DNA from: Ignavibacteriales bacterium CG12_big_fil_rev_8_21_14_0_65_30_8
GTDB lineage: Bacteria > Bacteroidota > Ignavibacteria > Ignavibacteriales > Ignavibacteriaceae
Length of the DNA: 5,751 bases
Assembly: GCA_002783525.1 (NCBI GenBank)
Contig: PFGS01000172.1
Location: 1-5,751 of the forward strand
Direction: 5' to 3'
Made by a program: the position numbers and the translations under genes. Below, piece after piece: positions 1 to 5,751 of this stretch. The stretch's first letter is position 1. Every line of letters begins with the position of its first letter. The notes beneath the pieces were generated by a model. That model was not told where the DNA came from, did not search any database, and saw nothing but the letters and a program-made list of their open reading frames with translations.

Positions 1-1061
1 CAATTTATAAAATTGATAACAAAGCAAGAGTTGCTTGCGAAACTTTTGTAACTACAGGAATGGTTCTTGTTGGTGGTGAAATTACTACTGATGCATATAT
101 TGATATACAGGAAATTGTACGCAATACAGTTAAAAAAATCGGTTATACAAAAGCAGAATATAAATTTGATTCTGAATCTTGTTCAGTATTAAATGCTATC
201 CACTCTCAATCACCAGATATTGCTATGGGTGTTGATACCGGCGGTGCAGGGGATCAGGGAATTATGTTTGGATATGCATGTGACCAGACTCCGGAATTAA
301 TGCCAATGCCTATTATGTATGCTCATAAATTAGTTAAAAAACTTGCTGATATAAGAAAAAGAAATAACGGTTTGATGCCTTACCTAAGACCGGATTCAAA
401 ATCACAAGTTACAATAGAGTACGATGAAAATAACAAACCTTTAAGAGTTGATGCTGTTGTTATATCAACACAGCACGATGGAAATGTAAGACAATCAACT
501 ATTAAAAAAGATGTTATAAAAAATGTAATTAAAAAAATTATACCTGCAAGATACATTGATAAAAACACTAAATATTTTGTAAATCCAACCGGCAGATTTG
601 AAATTGGCGGACCTCACGGTGACAGCGGTTTAACCGGTAGAAAAATTATTGTTGATACATATGGAGGATGGGCTCCTCACGGCGGCGGTGCTTTTTCAGG
701 TAAAGATCCATCCAAGGTTGACAGAAGTGCAACATATGCTGCACGTCACATAGCTAAAAATGTTGTAGCTGCAAAGCTTGCTAAAGAATGCATGGTTCAA
801 TTAGCTTACGCAATTGGTGTTGCTGAACCTGTATCTGTTTTTGTTGATACAAAAGGAACAGGAGTAATACCGGATAGTAAAATATCAAAAATGATAATGA
901 AAGAAGTGGATCTTACACCAAAAGGAATAATTAACAGATTAAAATTAAGAGCTCCAATTTATCAAGCTACTTCTTCTTATGGTCATTTTGGAAGAAAAGA
1001 ATTCTCCTGGGAAAAATTGGATCTTGTACCCAAATTTAAAAAGTATATTAAGAAAAAATAA
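1..1061 (+). CDS. metK: S-adenosylmethionine synthase (methionine adenosyltransferase), 5'-truncated by the window edge
   Basis: This cytosolic enzyme makes S-adenosylmethionine from methionine and ATP, releasing phosphate and pyrophosphate. The frame is open from the left edge (first whole codon at 3), and 352 residues are visible. The ATG at 60 is an internal Met, because the 19 codons before it encode the conserved stretch KARVACETFVTTG. By comparison with E. coli MetK (384 aa), about 30 N-terminal residues are missing, including the HPDK active-site segment. Visible signatures are GAGDQG at 243-260 (catalytic Asp), PDSKSQV (active-site Lys), TGRKIIVD near 633-656, and GGGAFSGKD at 681-707 followed by PSKVDRS. 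The C-terminal YGHFGR motif is also present, so the visible part looks functional. The loop before GAGDQG is about five residues shorter than in E. coli. The stop (1059-1061) is 10 bases before ahcY, which indicates an operon. Any SAM-responsive leader would lie outside this window. Confidence 0.97.
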   Translation, partial: IYKIDNKARVACETFVTTGMVLVGGEITTDAYIDIQEIVRNTVKKIGYTKAEYKFDSESCSVLNAIHSQSPDIAMGVDTGGAGDQGIMFGYACDQTPELMPMPIMYAHKLVKKLADIRKRNNGLMPYLRPDSKSQVTIEYDENNKPLRVDAVVISTQHDGNVRQSTIKKDVIKNVIKKIIPARYIDKNTKYFVNPTGRFEIGGPHGDSGLTGRKIIVDTYGGWAPHGGGAFSGKDPSKVDRSATYAARHIAKNVVAAKLAKECMVQLAYAIGVAEPVSVFVDTKGTGVIPDSKISKMIMKEVDLTPKGIINRLKLRAPIYQATSSYGHFGRKEFSWEKLDLVPKFKKYIKKK

Positions 1062-1066
1062 AAGGA
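1062..1066 (+). promoter_or_regulatory. Ribosome binding site of ahcY
   Basis: AAGGA lies in the 10-base gap between the metK stop and the ATG at 1072, with a 5-base spacer. It decides the ahcY start at 1072 rather than the in-frame ATG at 979 inside metK or the later Met codon at 1084. Confidence 0.7.
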
Positions 1067-1071
1067 ATAAT

Positions 1072-2397
1072 ATGAGTGAAGTTATGAATAATGATGTTAA
1101 GACTTTAAAGTATAAAGTTAAAGATATCTCACTTGCAGAATGGGGAAGAAAAGAGATTAAACTTGCAGAAGCAGAAATGCCTGGTTTAATGTCATTAAGA
1201 GAAGAATATGGCCAATCAAAACCTCTTAAAGGTGCACGTATTGCAGGTTGTTTACATATGACAATTCAAACAGCAGTTTTAATTGAAACTTTGATTGAAT
1301 TAGGTGCAGAAGTTACCTGGTCATCATGTAATATATTTTCTACACAAGATCACGCCGCTGCTGCTATTGCTGCTGCAGGTGTTTCTGTTTATGCTTGGAA
1401 GGGAATGAATGCCGAAGAGTTTGATTGGTGTATTGAACAAACACTCTTTTTCGGTGATGATAAAAAACCATTAAACATGATTCTTGATGATGGTGGAGAT
1501 CTTACAAATATGGTTTTGGATAAATATCCTGAATTAGTAAAAAACATAAAAGGAATTTCTGAAGAAACAACAACCGGCGTTCATAGGTTGTATGAAAGAA
1601 TGACTAAGGGAACATTACCGATACCTGCAATTAATGTTAATGATTCAGTTACAAAATCAAAATTTGATAATAAATACGGATGCAGAGAATCATTAGTTGA
1701 TGCTCTTAGAAGAGCTACTGATTTAATGATGGCCGGTAAAGTTGCAGTAGTTTGTGGATACGGAGATGTTGGCAAAGGTTCAGCTCAATCATTAAGAAGT
1801 GCAGGCGTTAGAGTTATAATTACAGAGATCGATCCAATTTGTGCTTTACAGGCAGCTATGGATGGATATGAAGTTAAAAAATTAATAAATTGTATTCACA
1901 GGGCTAATATTGTTGTAACAAGCACAGGAAATAAAGACATAATTACAGAAAAAGCATTCAGGCTATTGAGAGATAAAGCTATTGTATGTAACATTGGTCA
2001 CTTTGATAATGAAATTGATATGGCTTGGTTGAATAGCAATTATGGAAAAACAAAAGTTCAAATCAAACCTCAGGTTGATATGTACAATATTGACGGTAAA
2101 GAAATTATTATTCTTGCTGAGGGAAGATTAGTTAACCTTGGCTGTGCAACAGGTCATCCTTCATTTGTGATGTCTAATTCATTTACAAATCAGACTCTTG
2201 CACAGATTGAACTTTGGAATAATGCTGATAAATATGAAAATAAAGTTTATATGCTGCCAAAATATCTGGATGAAAAAGTTGCAAGACTTCATCTTGATAA
2301 AATTGGTGTTGAATTAGACGAACTTTCAAAAGATCAAGCAGATTATATTGGTGTTAAGGTTGAAGGACCATTCAAACCTGATTATTACAGGTATTAA
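1072..2397 (+). CDS. ahcY: S-adenosylhomocysteine hydrolase (adenosylhomocysteinase)
   Basis: This NAD-dependent cytosolic enzyme reversibly splits S-adenosylhomocysteine into adenosine and homocysteine. It relieves product inhibition of methyltransferases and feeds the methyl cycle alongside the adjacent metK. The protein is 441 aa from the ATG at 1072, chosen for the AAGGA site just upstream; an in-frame ATG at 979 would add 31 residues read out of frame from metK. By alignment to the human enzyme, the expected active-site residues are present: His62, Asp140 (in DDGGDLT), Glu165 (in SEETTTG), Lys195 and Asp199 (in VTKSKFDN), and His310 (in NIGHFDNEID). The NAD-binding Rossmann motif GYGDVGKG is at 229-236. 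The GHPSFVMSNSFTNQ block is at 361-374. The C-terminal tail KPDYYRY keeps the Lys and Tyr that reach the neighbouring subunit's NAD, but has Tyr where the family usually has His. It is the short form, lacking the roughly 40-residue insertion found after DDGGD in many bacterial homologues. A terminator follows directly. Confidence 0.98.
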   Translation: MSEVMNNDVKTLKYKVKDISLAEWGRKEIKLAEAEMPGLMSLREEYGQSKPLKGARIAGCLHMTIQTAVLIETLIELGAEVTWSSCNIFSTQDHAAAAIAAAGVSVYAWKGMNAEEFDWCIEQTLFFGDDKKPLNMILDDGGDLTNMVLDKYPELVKNIKGISEETTTGVHRLYERMTKGTLPIPAINVNDSVTKSKFDNKYGCRESLVDALRRATDLMMAGKVAVVCGYGDVGKGSAQSLRSAGVRVIITEIDPICALQAAMDGYEVKKLINCIHRANIVVTSTGNKDIITEKAFRLLRDKAIVCNIGHFDNEIDMAWLNSNYGKTKVQIKPQVDMYNIDGKEIIILAEGRLVNLGCATGHPSFVMSNSFTNQTLAQIELWNNADKYENKVYMLPKYLDEKVARLHLDKIGVELDELSKDQADYIGVKVEGPFKPDYYRY

Positions 2398-2417
2398 AAA
2401 AACCTAATTATAAAGCT

Positions 2418-2444
2418 AAGGCTCATTTTTAATGAGCCTTTTTT
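2418..2444 (+). terminator. Intrinsic terminator of the metK-ahcY operon
   Basis: A perfect 10-bp stem (2418-2427 paired with 2431-2440, containing GGCTCATT/AATGAGCC) has a TTT loop and runs into a six-T tract (2439-2444) followed by ATTTTA. It begins 21 bases after the ahcY stop. On the opposite strand the hairpin comes right after the stop of gene 3 (2443-2445), whose codon overlaps the T run. There the downstream tract (CTTAGCTTTATAATT) is a poor U-tract, so termination is expected to be strong for the + strand and at best weak for the - strand. Confidence 0.9.
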
Positions 2445-3354
2445 ATTTTAAAAGATCATTTAAAGTATCTTCAATAGTTTTAAAATTAAACATAAAACCA
2501 TTATTTAATAATTTAGCCGGTTTTGCTTTTTGACTTGCTACAATATTTTCTGCGGCTTTACCAACTACAATCCTTAATAAAAATGTAGGTACTTTAAAAA
2601 TAGAAGGTCTATTTAAAACTTTTCCTAATGCTTTAGCAAACTCATTCATTGTAATTTGATTTGGTGCTACAAGATTTACCGGTCCGGTAATATCTTTATT
2701 ATCAATGATAAAGAGTATAGATTTTATTTCATCTTTAATATGTATCCAAGGGAACCATTGTTTACCACTTCCTAATGGACCACCCACAAAAAGTTTAAAA
2801 GGCAGCAGCATTTTCTTTAAAGCACCACCTTCATTTGCTAAAACAACTCCCGTTCTTATAACAGCAAGCTTTATATTTTCTTTCTCAACTATTTTAGATG
2901 CATTTTCCCATTCCGCACATATTTTTGCCAGAAAGTCACTTCCTGCTTTTGAATTCTCATCCAGCACATCATTTTTAACATTTCCGTAGTAGCCAATTGC
3001 TGAAGAAGAAATAAATAGCTTTGGCTTTTCTTTGCAATCACATATAGCTTTAGATATTAATTCGGTTACAACTACACGGCTATTTCTAATTTCTTTTTGA
3101 TATTTCTTTGTCCACCTTTTACTGCCGATTGGTGCACCGGCTAGATTTATAACAACATCAAATGAATTTATTTTCTTTTGTAATAACTCAGCTGAGTTAT
3201 AATTCCAAGTAAAATACTCGTTATAAAAAGGGAGCTTAGTTTTAGAATTTTCAGAATTTCGTGAAACTAATAGTAAATAATCACCTCTTTTTTTTAGTTC
3301 TTCTGCTAAAGTTCTACCGATTAATCCTGAACCGCCGACTATTGCTATCTTCAT
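2443..3354 (-). CDS. TIGR01777 family NAD(P)-binding epimerase-like protein (SDR39U1/YfcH type)
   Basis: A 303-residue protein of the atypical extended short-chain dehydrogenase/reductase family to which E. coli YfcH and human SDR39U1 belong. The physiological substrate of the family is not established. The N-terminal Rossmann nucleotide-binding motif GGSGLIG is at 7-13, right at the start MKIAIVGG, as the family expects. NLAGAPI is at 70-76 and SSSAIGYYG at 116-124. FLAKICAEWE (141-150) occupies the region where classical extended SDRs carry YxxxK. RTGVVL is at 167-172 and GSGKQWFPWIHIKD at 195-208. The C-terminal DUF1731-type segment runs from about 249 to 301 (VPTFLLR, then a PAKLLNNGFMF block). 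Length is normal for the family. It has no signal peptide or membrane segment, so it is cytosolic. It is transcribed convergently with ahcY and divergently from the coiled-coil gene, so it is probably a single-gene unit. No clear Shine-Dalgarno sequence precedes its ATG. Confidence 0.93.
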   Translation of the reverse strand: MKIAIVGGSGLIGRTLAEELKKRGDYLLLVSRNSENSKTKLPFYNEYFTWNYNSAELLQKKINSFDVVINLAGAPIGSKRWTKKYQKEIRNSRVVVTELISKAICDCKEKPKLFISSSAIGYYGNVKNDVLDENSKAGSDFLAKICAEWENASKIVEKENIKLAVIRTGVVLANEGGALKKMLLPFKLFVGGPLGSGKQWFPWIHIKDEIKSILFIIDNKDITGPVNLVAPNQITMNEFAKALGKVLNRPSIFKVPTFLLRIVVGKAAENIVASQKAKPAKLLNNGFMFNFKTIEDTLNDLLK

Positions 3355-3481
3355 ATAGTATAATTTTATTTTTTGTTATTAAAAATCAAATTGAATATAT
3401 TATTAGTAATGTGTAATTTCAATAAATTTCATAAAAAGATTTATCAAATTTAAGTAAAAGTAATTTCTACCGGAGAAAGAA
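3355..3481. promoter_or_regulatory. Divergent intergenic spacer, expected to carry promoters for both flanking genes
   Basis: This very AT-rich 127-base spacer separates the divergent starts at 3354 (-) and 3482 (+). For the + strand a weak candidate is TTGAAT (3391-3396), 17 bases, then TAATTT (3414-3419), matching the sigma-70 consensus at 4/6 and 3/6 positions. For the - strand, TTGATT and TAAAAT (plus positions 3363-3368) are only 15 bases apart and would give an almost leaderless transcript. In DNA this AT-rich such matches are expected by chance, so only the presence of promoters somewhere here is inferred. No inverted repeat or operator was recognised. Confidence 0.4.
3472..3476 (+). 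promoter_or_regulatory. Ribosome binding site of the coiled-coil protein gene
   Basis: GGAGA sits 5 bases upstream of the ATG at 3482. It supports that start, which is also the first ATG of the frame and gives an MGLFNSKELE N-terminus. Confidence 0.75.
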
Positions 3482-5410
3482 ATGGGTTTATTCAACTCAA
3501 AAGAACTGGAAAAATTAAGAACTGAAAATCAAGAATTAAAAACTAAGTTCCATTTTATGTATGAGAAGGAGAATCAGGCTGAACTTCTCAAAAAAACATT
3601 AATTAATCTTAAAAAGGAAATTGCTGATACTAATAAATCAAAAAATAAATTAATGAATGAAATAGAGGAGTTAAAGCTAAAGCATAAAAGATCTGAAAGT
3701 GATGTTGATCAAATGAATAAATTAATTCTTGAACTTGATAAAAAGAAATTGGAATTAAAAGATACCGTTAGCTCTTATGATAGTAACCTTAAAGATGTTT
3801 CTGAAATTTTAGGTGAAAGTGATATAAATTTTGACGATGATATTACAAATATTAAAGAAGCCAAAACCGCTGATGAAATTGAATCTTTTATATCAAACTT
3901 AAAAAATAGATTGGTAAACTTTAAGGAAGCTGAAGAAAAGTTAAATAAGGTAATAGAACTAAAGAATTTAGAAATAAATGATCTGGAAAATAAACAAGAA
4001 AGACTTAATACTGAGCAAAATGAAATTGAAACAAAACTTGAAGAAAAAAGAGCTAAGCTAAAAGAAGAAGAAGAAAAATATGAAATAGAAATAAATAAAA
4101 ACAAACAAAAAATTGAACAACTAGAAAATAAAGAAGAAGAATTATTAAAAGCACAAAATGATCTGGAAACTAAGAAAAATGAACTCAGCGAAATAATTGA
4201 AGAAATAAATACTGATGTAAAAAATAAAAGAGAGGTAAAGGGTTCTCTTGAGGTAGAGTCATTAAATTTAGAAAAACAGATAAAAGATCAGAACAAAAAG
4301 ATTACCCAAGCTCAAGAAAAGTTTGCTACGCTGGATGAAAAAACAAATCAAAGTGAAAAAAGATTATATGAAATTGAGCAATCTTTGGAGATAAAGGCAA
4401 AGAAACTTTCCTCTATTAATACAGAAATACATTTACACGAACAGAAATTAGAAAAAATAAAAGATGAAATTGACAGTATAAAAACTGAGAAAGAAAAATT
4501 AGAGGCAGATATAATAGAACAAAATAATACAATTAGAGGATTTGACACAAAAGTTGAAAAATTAAAAGAATTGTGTGCTTTATTGGAAACAAGAAGAGGC
4601 GAAATAGAGAAAGGTAATCTTGCCCTTGAAAATCGTTTTACAAATATGTTCCAAAAATATAATTCTGAATTAAATAAAATAAATAAGAAGAGAAATTTAC
4701 TTGAAAAGATAGTTCTGGCCAAAGAACAAGAAATTGAAACTAAAGATCAGGAATTATATGAGAAGATTGCTTCATTAGAAGAAAGTGAAAGGGTCTTAAA
4801 TTTACGTCAGGTGGAAGTAGATTCCTTAGAAAAACATATTAAGACTTTGACGGAGAAAAAAGATTATCTGTCTAATGAGATCAATATAAACTCAAGAGAA
4901 TATGACAAACAGATAAAACAAAAAGAGATGTTAAAAAGTGAGGTTCAACTTCTTGTTAATAACAAAAATAATATTGATAAGGATCTACAAAACCTTGTGG
5001 ATGTGATGGTATCAAGCTATAACCGCTCAGAAGAAAGGAGAAAAGATTTAGAAAAAGATATAAAACTATATGACGAACAACTTGATACCTTTAAAGAAAA
5101 AATTAACGAATCAATGAATGAAATGCTGGAGATACAATCTAATGTTAGCGGTTTAAAATTAGAACACGAAGAATTAAGATCAAGTATTTCAAAATTAATT
5201 AAGACAAAGAAAAAACTTCATGAAGATATCTCTAAATATCAGGATGTTGTCCAAAGATATCAAAGTATAAAAGAGAAATTAAAAATAGAACAGGCAATTG
5301 CAAAAAATAAAGAGTTACCCGGACCATTCAAAGGTAAAAATGTTAAATCCGGTATTTCTTTGGATAAAGAATCAGAATCACATCAGAGATCAAAATTATT
5401 TAAGATATAA
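3482..5410 (+). CDS. Long coiled-coil protein of unknown function (642 aa)
   Basis: I do not recognise a named family. The protein is 642 aa, very rich in Glu, Lys, Asn, Leu and Ile. It looks like nearly continuous amphipathic alpha helix with heptad-like spacing of hydrophobic residues from about residue 8 to 608. The only prolines are at 613 and 615, there is one cysteine (365) and no tryptophan, all typical of a rod-like coiled coil. A likely break in the rod is at about 109-133 (GESDINFDDD and following). The last roughly 33 residues (from PGPFKG on) look disordered. There is no Walker A motif, so it is not an SMC/Rad50 ATPase in itself, and no signal peptide, membrane helix or nuclease domain was seen; it is probably cytoplasmic. 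A structural or scaffold role like that of bacterial coiled-coil-rich filament proteins is possible but unproven. It has a good ribosome binding site and stands alone on its strand here. Its stop is one base from the stop of the convergent downstream gene. Similarity searches would be dominated by compositional bias. Confidence 0.87.
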   Translation: MGLFNSKELEKLRTENQELKTKFHFMYEKENQAELLKKTLINLKKEIADTNKSKNKLMNEIEELKLKHKRSESDVDQMNKLILELDKKKLELKDTVSSYDSNLKDVSEILGESDINFDDDITNIKEAKTADEIESFISNLKNRLVNFKEAEEKLNKVIELKNLEINDLENKQERLNTEQNEIETKLEEKRAKLKEEEEKYEIEINKNKQKIEQLENKEEELLKAQNDLETKKNELSEIIEEINTDVKNKREVKGSLEVESLNLEKQIKDQNKKITQAQEKFATLDEKTNQSEKRLYEIEQSLEIKAKKLSSINTEIHLHEQKLEKIKDEIDSIKTEKEKLEADIIEQNNTIRGFDTKVEKLKELCALLETRRGEIEKGNLALENRFTNMFQKYNSELNKINKKRNLLEKIVLAKEQEIETKDQELYEKIASLEESERVLNLRQVEVDSLEKHIKTLTEKKDYLSNEININSREYDKQIKQKEMLKSEVQLLVNNKNNIDKDLQNLVDVMVSSYNRSEERRKDLEKDIKLYDEQLDTFKEKINESMNEMLEIQSNVSGLKLEHEELRSSISKLIKTKKKLHEDISKYQDVVQRYQSIKEKLKIEQAIAKNKELPGPFKGKNVKSGISLDKESESHQRSKLFKI

Positions 5411-5411
5411 T

Positions 5412-5751
5412 TTATTTCTGAGGAACTGATTTTAAAAATGTACCGAATTGTTTTTGCTCTTCAAGTCTGCAAGACCAAACTAGTTTGTCATTCCATACAG
5501 TAATATCGGGACATCCGTCACACATATTTTGTTCGCCGTCTATTCCGAAATCAACCGGTTGTATAAACATTATTGTTTGCAAATGAAGTCTTCTAAAAAT
5601 ATTTAATGGATTTTTTAAACAACTAAGTAAATATTTTTTGGCTGTTCTTCTTGTGGCTTTATCAAAAGGTGCTATTAGAAAAATTGATTTACCCATTTTT
5701 GATAATTTAGGAGAGGCATATGATAAATATGTTCCTTTGAAAAAATGAAAT
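5412..5751 (-). CDS. C-terminal part of a cysteine-motif protein, possibly a radical SAM enzyme; truncated by the right window edge
   Basis: The frame stays open from the TAA at 5412-5414 up to the right edge (last whole codon at 5748-5750), giving 112 visible residues. The Met at 5694-5696 is therefore probably internal: the 18 codons upstream of it (FHFFKGTYLSYASPKLSK) read as ordinary protein, and no Shine-Dalgarno sequence precedes that ATG. The visible part is basic (an ATRRTAKKYL stretch), then has IQPVDFGIDGEQ, then MCDGCPD, then VWSCRLEE. This gives a CX2CX13C arrangement close to the C-terminus. Such cysteines often bind an auxiliary iron-sulfur cluster at the end of radical SAM enzymes, and the stretch resembles C-termini I associate with that superfamily. 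However, the diagnostic CX3CX2C of a radical SAM core would lie outside the window, so the assignment is tentative. A zinc-binding role is an alternative. It converges with the coiled-coil gene, leaving one base between the two stop codons. Confidence 0.75.
   Translation of the reverse strand, partial: FHFFKGTYLSYASPKLSKMGKSIFLIAPFDKATRRTAKKYLLSCLKNPLNIFRRLHLQTIMFIQPVDFGIDGEQNMCDGCPDITVWNDKLVWSCRLEEQKQFGTFLKSVPQK

Noticed and set aside
60..62. ATG that could be taken as the metK start
   Set aside because: The frame is open upstream to the left edge and encodes conserved MetK sequence (KARVACETFVTTG), so this Met is internal and the true start is outside the window.
979..1071. In-frame ATG giving a 31-residue longer ahcY product overlapping metK
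   Set aside because: The extension lies in the coding sequence of metK, has no family similarity, and a good AAGGA site precedes the ATG at 1072.
1062..1071. Possible SAH riboswitch controlling ahcY
   Set aside because: Only 10 bases separate metK and ahcY, leaving no room for a structured leader. A riboswitch, if any, would lie before metK and outside the window.
2974..2988. YxxxK at Tyr123-Lys127 of the epimerase-like protein as the SDR catalytic pair
   Set aside because: It falls in the SSSAIGYYG strand-loop region, about 20 residues before the position of the true SDR YxxxK, so the spacing match is probably coincidental.
2705..2989. Open frame on the + strand inside the epimerase-like gene
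   Set aside because: It lies wholly antisense to a well-supported TIGR01777 family gene and has no family-like sequence of its own.
3775..4722. Long Ser/Phe-rich open frames antisense to the coiled-coil gene
   Set aside because: They are the complement of Glu/Lys-rich codons (GAA, AAA giving TTC, TTT), which removes stop codons. They have no ribosome binding site and no recognisable protein features.
5476..5487. Perfect 12-base palindrome CAAACTAGTTTG
   Set aside because: It lies inside the coding sequence of the last gene (encoding DKLVW) and has no T tract. A short AT-rich palindrome of this size is plausible by chance, so it is not called an operator or terminator.

Overview
This is a low-GC bacterial window with five genes: two run off the window edges and three are complete. 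The AT-rich base composition, the adjacent metK and ahcY genes, and a large lysine/glutamate-rich coiled-coil protein would fit the Bacteroidetes/Chlorobi/Ignavibacteria part of the tree. That placement is inference from general likeness; nothing in the window proves it.

Layout. (1) Positions 1-1061, + strand: S-adenosylmethionine synthase (metK), missing about 30 N-terminal residues beyond the left edge. (2) Positions 1072-2397, + strand: S-adenosylhomocysteine hydrolase (ahcY), only 10 bases after metK and with its own ribosome binding site, so the two almost certainly form one transcript. Together they make the methyl donor SAM and clear SAH, the inhibitory product of methyl transfer. (3) A strong hairpin terminator at 2418-2444 ends this operon and lies at the point where it meets the convergent gene 3. 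(4) Positions 2443-3354, - strand: an NAD(P)-binding epimerase-like protein of the TIGR01777/SDR39U1 (E. coli YfcH) family. (5) A 127-base divergent spacer, 3355-3481, which should hold the promoters of genes 3 and 4. (6) Positions 3482-5410, + strand: a 642-residue, almost entirely coiled-coil protein with no recognisable catalytic domain. It is the least explained item here. (7) Positions 5412-5751, - strand: the C-terminal part of a protein with a CX2CX13C cysteine pattern, possibly the auxiliary Fe-S region of a radical SAM enzyme. It continues past the right edge.

The first two genes are core housekeeping metabolism with intact active-site motifs. No mobile element, CRISPR array, tRNA, rRNA or obvious defence system was seen. 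The items worth following up are the coiled-coil protein and the truncated cysteine-motif protein that meets it end to end, with one base between their stop codons.
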